Of a stretch of 64,000 nt of DNA, positions 49,735 through 59,117 are shown in pieces. The notes under the pieces were generated by a model, which saw nothing but the letters and a program-made list of their open reading frames with translations, did not search any database and was not told the origin of the DNA. Within the stretch, counting starts at the first letter, position 1. Every line of letters begins with the position of its first letter. This DNA comes from Phaseolus vulgaris (Eukaryota > Streptophyta > Magnoliopsida > Fabales > Fabaceae): positions 8,780,447 through 8,844,446 of the forward strand of contig NC_023757.2 of assembly GCF_000499845.2 (NCBI RefSeq). Reading direction: 5' to 3'. Made by a program: the position numbers and the translations under genes.

Positions 49735-51013
49735 CTGTTTGTTTCCTTAAGTCATGTTTGTTTCAAGACGAAGAAAAGAATGCATTCATTGTTTCCAATA
49801 CACTAAAAGTTAAAATTACACGAAATTCGAAAAAAAAAAATTCTCTCCGAACTTTCTTCGATGGAAAGCAAAGAAAGTTAAAATTAACTAAATAAATATA
49901 TATTTATTTAATTAATTAGTTTTAATTTACTTTTTTACCCTTTTTATCTTAAACTTAAATTATTATTATTTGTATTTTAAATAAAATTATAATTTAAATA
50001 TTAAAAATATAATCAAAATTATGAAAAAATAATTATTATAAAATAACATAATTAATCATATTATATATAATAAATTATAAATATAAATAACAATAAAATA
50101 AATATATTTTTTAATAATAAAAGAAATAAATTTATAAATATTTATATTAAAATAAAAATAAATTACAAACAATAAAAATAAATAAATATAAATTACATAT
50201 TTAATAATAATTAAAATAAATTTATTAAATAATAATATTAACAAAATAAAAGTTAATTTTGATTTTGATTTAATTTTGTAAAAATAATTTTTTAAGAAAA
50301 GGGTAAATTTGTAAACTTACATTTTATACATTTTAAAAATATAAAAATCTCCTTACAATCATCCTATCACACACAAACTTCAATAAACTTTCCTCACAAA
50401 TCCACTCCCTCAAATCCTCCCCCAATCCAAACACACCCTAAGGCTTTGTTTGGATTAGGGAGTGGAAATGAAGGAGTGGATTTGTGATGATTTTAAGGGA
50501 AAGTGTAAAGAAAGTTAGGGTGTTTGGATTAAGGTAAATAGAGTGGAAAGTGTGGGGAAAGTTTATAAAAGTTTGTGAATGATATGATGGATGTGATTGA
50601 AATTATATATTTTTTAATTAATAAAAATGTAAGTTTACAAATTTATCCTTATATTTAGAAATGATTAAAAATTAATTTTATATATTTATTAATAAATTAT
50701 AATTATTTTTAATTAAAATATTATTTAAATATTTATAATTATAAATATTTGATAAAAAAATATTTTTATATTAAATAAAATTATTATTTTTATCTTTACT
50801 TTTTTTAATTAATATAATTATTATATAATTTTATTTTTTAATTATTAAAAATATAATTATTTATATTTATATTTATATTTATAATTTATTATATATAATA
50901 TGATTAATTATTTTTTTATAATGTTTATATTTTTTATATTTTAATTATATTTTAAATAAAAATAATAAAAATTTAAGTTTAAAATAAAAGGGTAAAAAAG
51001 TAAATGAAAATTA

Positions 51014-51091
<78 letters not shown>

Positions 51092-51224
51092 ACTTTCTTC
51101 CATTGCGAAGAAAGTTTTGCGCAGAAACATTTTTTCGATTACTGTGTTATTTTGTTTTTATTACGTGTCTTTCTTCTTTATTCATTGGCAACATTCGCTT
51201 TTATGTGCTCGGAAACAAACAAAG
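49735..51224 (+). mobile_element. Nested Tourist-like (PIF/Harbinger) MITE cluster
   Basis: Outer ends: GCCCTGTTTGTTTCC at 49735 and, on the minus strand, GCCTTTGTTTGTTTCC at the right (about 51209-51224). TAA flanks both, as PIF/Harbinger elements make. Inside, further ends of the same type face each other about a TAA at 50441-50443: ..ccaaacacacccTAAggctttgtttgg.., and TTAgggtgtttggattaagg starts near 50514. The arms are complementary over several hundred bases. A (TA)n run of about 65 bp sits at 51018-51085. No transposase. The interpretation is MITEs inserted into a MITE. Confidence 0.65.
51018..51085 (+). repeat. (TA)n microsatellite
   Basis: Uninterrupted TA dinucleotides over about 65 bp, the longest in the window. 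Confidence 0.95.
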
Positions 51225-51682
51225 GCTAAATGTGTGTGACTCACGGGTGGTAGAAAGATGTTTTATCTTACAATAAGTAGCATAATCATCAATATCCTTA
51301 TTTTTGTTAAAATGTTTTTGAAATTTTTTAAAATATGTAAGAATACTTCGATCAAATAATCACTTAAAATGAGTGATTAGTTCAAAGTTGTTTCAATCAC
51401 AACATGAATAATTAATTATCTATCCTTCAAATAATCGATTATTTCATGTTTTAGCTCGAACAATTAGTCAAATAAATGGTCCTTGTATTGTTCCCATAAA
51501 TAAGATAGAACAAAATTATGGATTAATTTTAAATAATTGATTAATTTTAAATATAATGGATTAAATTTACGTTTTCTCTACCAATTTACCTACCACGTTT
51601 ATATGCTAATGGGTACCTCTTTGTTTTTTTTTAATCATAGGTTTGCTCCAAATTTTGGCCCTTTGTTTCTAGGCCCTTTTAT
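51225..51682. other. AT-rich spacer
   Basis: Between the Tourist cluster and MITE copy 2. An 83-codon frame at 51537-51788 overlaps the MITE and has no domain. Confidence 0.5.
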
Positions 51683-51692
51683 TTTGTTCTTA

Positions 51693-52076
51693 GGAAGTTT
51701 CTTCCTACACCCCTACATTTTTCTTCCTGCACCCTGCACTCCTAGATTCATTAGAATACCGAAATTACTCTTTTACAGTTTTGGATAATTCTGGAATAGG
51801 AATTCCATAAGCAAAAATTGTTTTCAGAATAGGGGTTTCATAAGTAAAGGGTGTTTCTGGAATAAGAAATCTGGAAGACAAAAAATTATTTCAGAATATC
51901 TTTTTCAGAACATATTTTTTATTTATTTTCAGATTAGTGAATCCAAAATTAATAAAATATGTTTTAAAAAATATGTTCCAAAAATATTCCGAAGTCATTT
52001 TTAAAAGGGGTAAAACAGTTTTCTTCGAAAATGATGAAGTGCAAGAAAACATTTTTTAAGGTGCAGGAAAAACAAC
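51693..52076 (+). mobile_element. MULE-type MITE, copy 2
   Basis: Left end ggaagtttcttcctacacc. The right end on the minus strand is GTTGTTTTTCCTGCACC. A perfect 10-bp duplication tttgttctta flanks it (51683-51692; 52077-52086), in the size range Mutator-like elements make. No coding capacity. Confidence 0.8.
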
Positions 52077-52086
52077 TTTGTTCTTA

Positions 52087-53801
52087 TTTCCACCACCAGC
52101 ACTTTTATCATTTGCAGCACGCTTTTTACACATGCACCATAAGTTTTTAAAGCCTGGGCTCCTTCCACTGGCCCAAAATTTTATCTTGTCATATTCCTTT
52201 GAAAGCTAATCCTCCGAAAATAGACAAGCTTCGCCTTTCAGTTGCAGATTTGGCCAAGCTAAATTCAGAATTCCTAAGTAATGACTATTTCTAAGAATGG
52301 CAAAGATTATTCTCTATCGCTATTGTCGATAATTCAATTATTGTGTCTACATAAGTTGGATTAGGATTTTCTGGTGGTAAAAGATTATATGGTCTCTATT
52401 TTAATCCACTACTGATTTCAGTTATTTGGATTGGCGTATTTACCTTTTCTAAATCTACCAATAATAAAGTGGTTTGATGATATTGCAAAATTTTAAATTT
52501 AAAGATAATTAAAACTAAGAAACGATATTTAAAAGTATTCAATGAAAATATTCAATAAGAATAATTTCTTGACTGCTCTAAATGAGGAATGAAAATTTTG
52601 AAGGGTTCCTTGTACTTGTAGCCTTCTATATGATTGTTTTAGAGGAGATGGTATTGAAATGGAAAGGGATGAGCCATTAGAGTGAGTGGGTAAATCTAAG
52701 CGGCAATGATATCTTTGGTGACTTATTGAGCATAGTGATCCATATGATATTATGATGAGGTGAGCCATGTCATGACAAATGTAAAGCAAATGAGGTGTGG
52801 CTTTGCTTGCGCGTTTTGGCAAGTGTCTCTCGCCTTTCATATTTACCTTTCCTTTTCATGCCAAATCATCTTAGAATCATTTTGCTTTTCCACAAATATT
52901 ACAACACATTTTTAGCATTTTTCTTCAATTTAAATTTCATTAGATATTCTTCCAACCAAAAAAATAGGAGCATTAGACTCTCTGATGGTTAAGTAGAAAC
53001 ATAAAGATGATGACAAATTTTTAGTTAAGAGTTAAGAGGAGGAGTATATGATAGAGTTTAGTGTTCCCTTACTGAGAGAGTCATCACCTATTTATAAGTC
53101 TTGTTAGACTCAGACTATTAAGAAAAATATTTATTGAATGATTATCATAAAATATAAATAAATTTTAATACAGTAATCTATAACCGTTAGTAATTTATAA
53201 CTAATTTATGGTATAGTTTATGTATCTTAAATATAATATTAAATAAACAATTATTTTTGATTTGTGTATCTTAAATTTTATATTAAATGAACCGTTATTG
53301 ATCTAATTGGAGATATGTAACCGATATTAAAAAAAAATTTGAGTTTCTACTTGTTTTATAATACAAGCTAAAAATATATTTTAATTTGAGTTTCTCTTTA
53401 TTATAAAAAAATCGTTCTTTTCTTCGTTACAAAAATCTATTTTGATTAATCAATGTTTAAATTTGAGTTGATGTCATTCTTTTAAAATAGAGTCCATTTA
53501 TTTATTTATTTTAAGCATACTTTTATTTTTATTAATTTCATAAATATCTTTAGATCCACTCATAAAAATCACAAAATTTAACCAGTATTTGAATCATAAA
53601 AATCCATAAACATAAAAAATATATGAAAGTCTCATAAAAAAACAGATTCGATTTCGATGTATTGATTGCTCATCAAATTCAGGCTTCGCATGACCTTCAT
53701 AATGTTTGATATTTTACTCGAATATCAATAGAGTTTTATAAGGTAAATCTAACTAATTAACTCTAACGTATTCCCAAAATAAATAAATAAATAATACATT
53801 T
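52087..53801. other. Spacer, no gene recognised
   Basis: A minus frame at 52529-52840 (103 codons) has mixed composition and no domain I recognise. The rest is AT-rich. Confidence 0.5.
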
Positions 53802-53806
53802 GTTCC

Positions 53807-54469
53807 TGTACCTGTATGGATATTGGGGACTGAGTAATGTTGATCCACGTCGATACAAGGTGTCTCCTTCACTCTTGGTTGTCCTATTCTTCAAGTCTTC
53901 TTTCTCTTCGCGTGCTTCGGTCGGCCGGCGGGGGTACCTGCGATTGCACTCCGACGCTCAAGTCAGTGATGGTGCTCAAGTGAGAATTCTCTGATAGTAT
54001 GGAAAACGTACCTTTTTCCCCTTTTCAGAAGTCCCTTTAGTAGGTTGACCTGGGCCTTGGCCATGTGGGCCAATCAGTTGATGGTTAGAGACGTGCTTAG
54101 TGGTCTTTGGGTCGTGCCTGGTGGTTTCCTGAAAACCAGGGGAGTGGTCTAGAGAACGTGTTTTTACTTCGTCAATGGTTGTTATAACTGCTCTTTTCTA
54201 CACGTGTAACCACATTCTGGATTAAATTAGATTTATTCGACATAAACCATTCGGTCGTCCGGCTAGAGGTCATGGAAGGACGAAGAGTCGTATAAGACGC
54301 AGGGTTTTGTGATGATTTTACTATGAGTATCCTGCGGTCGTCCGGTGCCGACCGGTACACTTGCCCCCCAGGCTCGAGGTCATGTAAGGACGAAGAGTCG
54401 TATAAGACGCAGGGTTTTGTGATGATTTTACTATGAGTATCCTGCGGTCGTCCGGTGCCGACCGGTACA
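53807..54469 (-). repeat. Element D 3' LTR with internal 110-bp duplication
   Basis: Minus TGTACCGG..GGTACA. The last 110 bp (54360-54469) repeat the preceding segment (about 54255-54359) and begin with cttgccccccaggctcgag, which is the PPT seen again just outside the LTR at 54470. U3 therefore contains a complete PPT. Confidence 0.92.
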
Positions 54470-54481
54470 CTTGCCCCCCAG
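54470..54481 (-). promoter_or_regulatory. Element D polypurine tract
   Basis: Minus strand CTGGGGGGCAAG directly before the LTR. Identical copies lie inside each LTR at 54360 and 59003. Confidence 0.85.
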
Positions 54482-54745
54482 GCTCGAGGTCATGTAAGGA
54501 CGAAGAGTCGTATAAGGCTCAGGGGGTTATTGAAACAATGCGTGATAGCTGGCATCATTAATATGTGGCAGAGATGTGACGCATGGATGGTCGTGAATTA
54601 ACTACCGTGTAGGCTCCCTACGCGGGAACTGATAGCCCTTTACGGGTCGTCCAAGCAGTGGGTGGACCTAAATGGTGAGCACCTTCTTCTTGCGGTCGTT
54701 CGGCTGATAGCGTATTTGTACCTTACCTTCGTGTTTGTGGTGCAG

Positions 54746-55005
54746 AAATTGTTGAGTGCTCAAGTTGAACAGCTGCAAGGGTTCATGTTGCGCATCAACG
54801 AAGAGTCATTCAGGCAGGGAGTCCGGCGGGTCGCCTTTTTCCATGGGGTGCTGGACGACGATGAGCGATACGACTCGAACATGGATGTTGTGGGTGGCCG
54901 TCTGATGCCTCTGGGGACGAGGAGGCCGAAGATATGCCACGTGCAGATGATACTGTACCGCCGGAGGAGTCGATGCAACCGGATGACAACCTTGATATTG
55001 TTTAA
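54746..55005 (+). pseudogene. Antisense ORF C-terminus in element D
   Basis: On the plus strand, antisense to gag-pol, a frame follows an intron-like 3' splice site (gtgtttgtggtgcag) and reads LLSAQVEQLQGFMLRINEES..GVRRVAFFHGVLDDDERYD..VVGGRLMPLG. A one-base shift then leads to DEEAEDMPRADDTVPPEES and TAA at 55003. The coiled-coil-like start, FHG-x-DD-x-YD-x-VxGxLMP core and acidic tail match element C's antisense remnant and plant 'putative gypsy type transposon' proteins. Function unknown. Confidence 0.55.
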
Positions 55006-55107
55006 TATTTTCATTACCTGGGCCCGGGGTGTGGGCTAAAGACAATTTTATTGCTTTGTGGTGTGTTTTGACCTATTTTACTTTTTGCTATCGAATTTAT
55101 TTTCATG

Positions 55108-55221
55108 TTGCTACTACCACGCAATTTAATACCGGACGACGGTGCTTTGATGAAGAATTTGATGTTGCTACTACCACGCAATTTAATACCGGACGACGGT
55201 GCTTTGATGAAGAATTTGATG
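55108..55221 (+). repeat. 57-bp tandem duplication
   Basis: Two perfect adjacent copies beginning gttgctactaccacgcaatt and ending gaagaatttgat, at the antisense-ORF side of the larger array. Confidence 0.9.
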
Positions 55222-55224
55222 AAT

Positions 55225-55735
55225 TTCCGACCGAATGAACGGTTAGTTAATTTAATTGAATTTCTGACCAAGATTGGTGAATAACGTTTAAGTTATGATT
55301 CGGATAACTTTCGTTATGTATTCCGACCGAATGAACGGTGAATTAATTGGATTTCTGACCGAGATTGGTGAATAACGTTTAAGTTATAATTCGGATAACT
55401 TTCGTTATGTATTCCGACCGAATGAACGGTGAATTAATTGAATTTCTGACCAAGATTGGTGAATAACGTTTAAGTTATAATTCGGATAACTTTCGTTATG
55501 TATTCCGACCGAATGAACGGTGAATTATTTGAATTTCTGACCAAGATTGGTGAATAACGTTTAAGTTATAATTCGGATAACTTTCGTTATGTATTCCGAC
55601 CGAATGAACGGTGAATTATTTGAATTTCTGACCAAGATTGGTGAATAACGTTTAAGTTATAATTCGGATAACTTTCGTTATGTATTCCGACCGAATGAAC
55701 GGTGAATTAATTGAATTTCTGACCAAGATTGGTGA
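55225..55735 (+). repeat. 91-bp tandem array in element D 3' region
   Basis: Five to six copies, nearly identical, each with tattccgaccgaatgaacgg and gaccaagattggtgaataac at a constant 91-bp step. Occupies the place the 35-bp array holds in element C, between the PPT side and pol. Confidence 0.93.
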
Positions 55736-57280
55736 TTTGAAGTGCCTCGTTAAAACCTTCTCGGTAGAAAACCCTCCTTAGGGATAAAACTACCGAGCGA
55801 GGAAAGAGTGCACTAAGTTTATTCATCAACTGTAATAGAATTTGAGATGCGTGGCATTCCACGTTCTCAGTACAGATTTTCCTGACAAATATTCTAAGTG
55901 ATAAGCTCCTCCTGTTGCTGTGTCGGAGATGCGGAACGGACCTTCCCAATTGCTTGAAAAACTTTCCTCCGTCCTTCCGGGCGTCGCTGCGCATGCGCCA
56001 AACTAGATCTCCTTTCTGATAGCTTCGTGGCTTCACTTTGGAGTTGTACCTTCGTGCTGCTCGTATCTTGCATGCTTCTTCCCTTATCTTGCATTTGTCC
56101 CTTAATTCATTGATGAGGTCGAGGCCGACTAGTAGACTTTCCTTGTTTAAGTCTAGGTCTAACGTCTGTCGGCGTAGTGAAGGCTCGCCGATTTCGACCG
56201 GAATCATGGCTTCTGTGCCGTACGTCAGGCTATAAGGTGTTTCTTGAGTTGTTGACTGGGGAGTACAACGGGCCCACAGAACCTCTAACAATTCTTCAGT
56301 CCAATTTCCCTTGGACGGGCCAAGTCTCTTCTTTAACTCATTGAGAATAACTTTGTTGGCGGCTTCCGCCTGACCGTTGATTTGAGGGTGTTCGACCGAA
56401 CTCGTTATATGTTTGATGTGAAGTTTCTCATAGAATTCAGCTAGCCCACGGTCGGTGAACTGTCGACCGTTGTCTGTGATAATGATCTGAGGTAGGCCAA
56501 ACCTGCAGACAATGTTTTTCCACACAAAGCTTTGTACGTTCCGGGCGGTGATGGCTGTTAGTGGTTCAGCTTCAATCCATTTGGTAAAGTAATCTATACC
56601 CACCAGTAGGAACTTGCATTGCCCTTTTCCGGGTGTGAAAGGGCCGATAATATCCATTCCCCATTTCACGAACGGCCAAGGGGATAGGATGTAGTGCAAG
56701 TGCTCTGGTTTTTGGTGCAATAGGGTGCCGAACTCTTGACATTTCACGCACTTTTGAACGTATTCAGTGCAGTCTCCCTGTAAGGTCAGCCAGTAGTATC
56801 CTGCTCTTAGAATTTTGGCGGACATAGTCCGCGCTCCTGAATGGGTTCCGCATATCCCTTCGTGTAACTCGGTCATTACATAAGTGACTTGTTCTGGACC
56901 AAGGCATTTTAGGAGGGGACGGGAATACCCTCTCCTGTAAAGATCTTCGCCAATCAGTATGTATCGGGCGGCTTGTAACTTCATCGTTTTCTCCAAATGT
57001 GGATCGCATACACCATCGGTAAGATATTGTTTTATGGGAGTCATCCAGTTAGGTTGGGTGTTAGTCGCCATGCATTCTTCGGTACCAACACTTGGTTTAG
57101 CCAGGGTCACGTGTATGGCCGACCGGTGGACGCCTTTCTTTTTTAGGGTAGCCAATCTCGATAGAGCGTCCGCCCTAGTATTATTTTCCCTCCGTACGTG
57201 TTGGAAGGAGACTTCTTTGAACCTGTTTAGAAGATTTTTTACGAAATGAAAATACTGTTGGAGTAATGTTTCTAGGGTAG
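55707..57280 (-). pseudogene. Element D RNase H end plus integrase, C-terminus frameshifted
   Basis: The frame enters from the deletion junction near 57280 with the last part of RNase H (QHVRRENNTRADALSRLA). The H2C2 finger follows (HEGICGTHSG..CVKCQEF), then the integrase core with D-D-E (GMDIIGPF, TDNGRQF, NGQAEAANK). Compared with element C, one Tyr codon is missing in EVLWA(Y)RCTPQ and the C-terminal domain leaves frame at GKFFKQLGR, so the last 60 or so residues are wrong and the frame ends at 55707. Core residues are intact, but the C-terminal DNA-binding part is not. Confidence 0.88.
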
Positions 57281-58384
57281 CCTCAATGTCGGAATCAATT
57301 CAATCTGCAGTGCTTCGTCGAGAACCTTACCCCTTGGTACAATCAAGGGAGTGTAGTTGTGGAAACGGGGTCCCCTATTGGGGCGATGTCGTTCTCGGTC
57401 GGTTGGTATTGTGGGGGGACGAATTCCTTTGCTCTTGTCCGTGTTCTCAGCATAAGTTTTTCGATGATAGTCAATATGTTCTTCTATCTGCATGAACTTT
57501 GTTGCTCTTGTTCTTAATTCATCCATATTGCACGGAGGTCGTTTGATAAGGCTTTCAGTGAACCTTCCTGGTAGTATGGCCGAGACCAAATGATGCATGG
57601 CTATTTCCGGATTAAGATTACGAATGTTCATACACACTTTGCTAAATCTGTTCATGAATGTTCTCAATGATTCTCCCCTTTCTTGTTTGACATTTAGAAG
57701 AGACATGGAGGATGTCCGATGAGGTCTACTTGTGGCGTATTGCGTGGTGAACTTCAATTCCAAAGCGTCGAAGCTTGCAATGGAATTGGGTGGAAGGTCC
57801 GAAAACCATCCAAGGGGGCCTTCCCTGAGAGAGGTGGGGAAGACTTTACACCATACCGTTCGGTCGGTTGTGTAAAGGGTCATTTGAGTTCTAAATATAT
57901 TCAGGTGTTCGTCTGGGTCTGTGGAACCGTCATAAAGGTTTATCGTTAGGCCCCTCCACTTGTCAGGGAGAGGAGCGGCTATGATGTCATCAGTGAACGG
58001 ATGGCCTTTTGGGTTCGCTACCTCGGTTGGGGTTACTGGCTTTACACTCTGACGGGTGTGTTGAACGAGTGACGTGTGAGGTATAGCCTGGGCTATTGTT
58101 CTTGTTCCTGATTGGAACGGTGATGGAGAAGGTGCACGTGAATGCCCTTCGCGTTCAGATTGCTCAAGTCTATCCAACAATCTCTTGTTCTGTTCTTTCA
58201 ATTGTGCTATCTCCTCTGCGTGTTGTTGACGCTCTTCTTCTCGTCTTTTCCTTTCTTCATCCTGGCGAAGTTGATCGATGACTCCTTTTTGGAGTAATTC
58301 CTGCATCTGAATCTGGAGGGTTTGTAGTATGGTCCTATGCTCTTCAGAGATATCATTGTTGTTGTTGTTTGCCGTTGAGCCCAT
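57272..58384 (-). CDS. Element D gag, nearly complete
   Basis: The start is taken at 58384 (MGSTANNNNNDISEE). The longer open frame begins inside the LTR/PBS and is unlikely to be used. A charged coiled coil lies at residues about 20-90, a Pro/Ser linker next, and Retrotrans_gag at about 140-290 (FRTQMTLYTTDRTVWCKVFP, GESLRTFMNRFSKVC). A basic tail follows (KGIRPPTIPTDRERHRPNRG). It ends ..LIPTLRLP at 57272, a few codons past the deletion junction. Longer than element C's truncated gag and probably able to form particles. Confidence 0.9.
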   Translation of the reverse strand: MGSTANNNNNDISEEHRTILQTLQIQMQELLQKGVIDQLRQDEERKRREEERQQHAEEIAQLKEQNKRLLDRLEQSEREGHSRAPSPSPFQSGTRTIAQAIPHTSLVQHTRQSVKPVTPTEVANPKGHPFTDDIIAAPLPDKWRGLTINLYDGSTDPDEHLNIFRTQMTLYTTDRTVWCKVFPTSLREGPLGWFSDLPPNSIASFDALELKFTTQYATSRPHRTSSMSLLNVKQERGESLRTFMNRFSKVCMNIRNLNPEIAMHHLVSAILPGRFTESLIKRPPCNMDELRTRATKFMQIEEHIDYHRKTYAENTDKSKGIRPPTIPTDRERHRPNRGPRFHNYTPLIVPRGKVLDEALQIELIPTLRLP

Positions 58385-58429
58385 CTTCAAGCGTTGGGAT
58401 CCTTGGGTCTGGGAATAATGATTACTCGG

Positions 58430-58447
58430 GCCCCACGGTGGGCGCCA
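58430..58447 (-). promoter_or_regulatory. Element D primer-binding site (tRNA-Lys)
   Basis: Minus strand TGGCGCCCACCGTGGGGC, identical to that of element C, two bases from the LTR. Confidence 0.85.
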
Positions 58448-58449
58448 AT

Positions 58450-59112
58450 TGTACCTGTATGGATATTGGGGACTGAGTAATGTTGATCCACGTCGATACA
58501 AGGTGTCTCCTTCACTCTTGGTTGTCCTATTCTTCAAGTCTTCTTTCTCTTCGCGTGCTTCGGTCGGCCGGCGGGGGTACCTGCGATTGCACTCCGACGC
58601 TCAAGTCAGTGATGGTGCTCAAGTGAGAATTCTCTGATAGTATGGAAAACGTACATTTTTCCCCTTTTCAGAAGTCCCTTTAGTAGGTTGACCTGGGCCT
58701 TGGCCATGTGGGCCAATCAGTTGATGGTTAGAGACGTGCTTAGTGGTCTTTGGGTCGTGCCTGGTGGTTTCCTGAAAACCAGGGGAGTGGTCTAGAGAAC
58801 GTGTTTTTACTTCGTCAATGGTTGTTATAACTGCTCTTTTCTACACGTGTAACCACGTTCTGGATTAAATTAGATTTATTCGACATAAACCATTCGGTCG
58901 TCCGGCTAGAGGTCATGGAAGGACGAAGAGTCGTATAAGACGCAGGGTTTTGTGATGATTTTACTATGAGTATCCTGCGGTCGTCCGGTGCCGACCGGTA
59001 CACTTGCCCCCCAGGCTCGAGGTCATGTAAGGACGAAGAGTCGTATAAGACGCAGGGTTTTGTGATGATTTTACTATGAGTATCCTGCGATCGTCCGGTG
59101 CCGACCGGTACA
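58450..59112 (-). repeat. Element D 5' LTR with internal 110-bp duplication
   Basis: Same structure as the 3' LTR, including the internal PPT copy at 59003. The extra unit was therefore already in the LTR when this copy inserted. Confidence 0.92.
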
Positions 59113-59117
59113 GTTCC

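Larger units (their letters stand above)
53807..59112 (-). mobile_element. Element D: young Ty3/gypsy retrotransposon lacking PR-RT
   Basis: 663-bp LTRs at 53807-54469 and 58450-59112 differ at about three bases by eye. The target duplication gttcc is perfect (53802-53806; 59113-59117). Sense is minus: PBS, gag, end of RNase H plus integrase, 91-bp tandem array, antisense remnant, PPT. The PR-RT-RNase H region is deleted with breakpoints different from element C. Same family group as C (similar gag, integrase and PBS) but with different LTRs and a different 3' array. Confidence 0.95.

Noticed and set aside
50056..50244. Ile/Tyr/Phe-rich hydrophobic ORF
   Set aside because: Produced by AT-only sequence inside the MITE cluster. 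No start context or conserved pattern.
54360..54469. Separate short solo LTR next to element D
   Set aside because: It is the second unit of a 110-bp duplication also present in the other LTR and included inside the target duplications.
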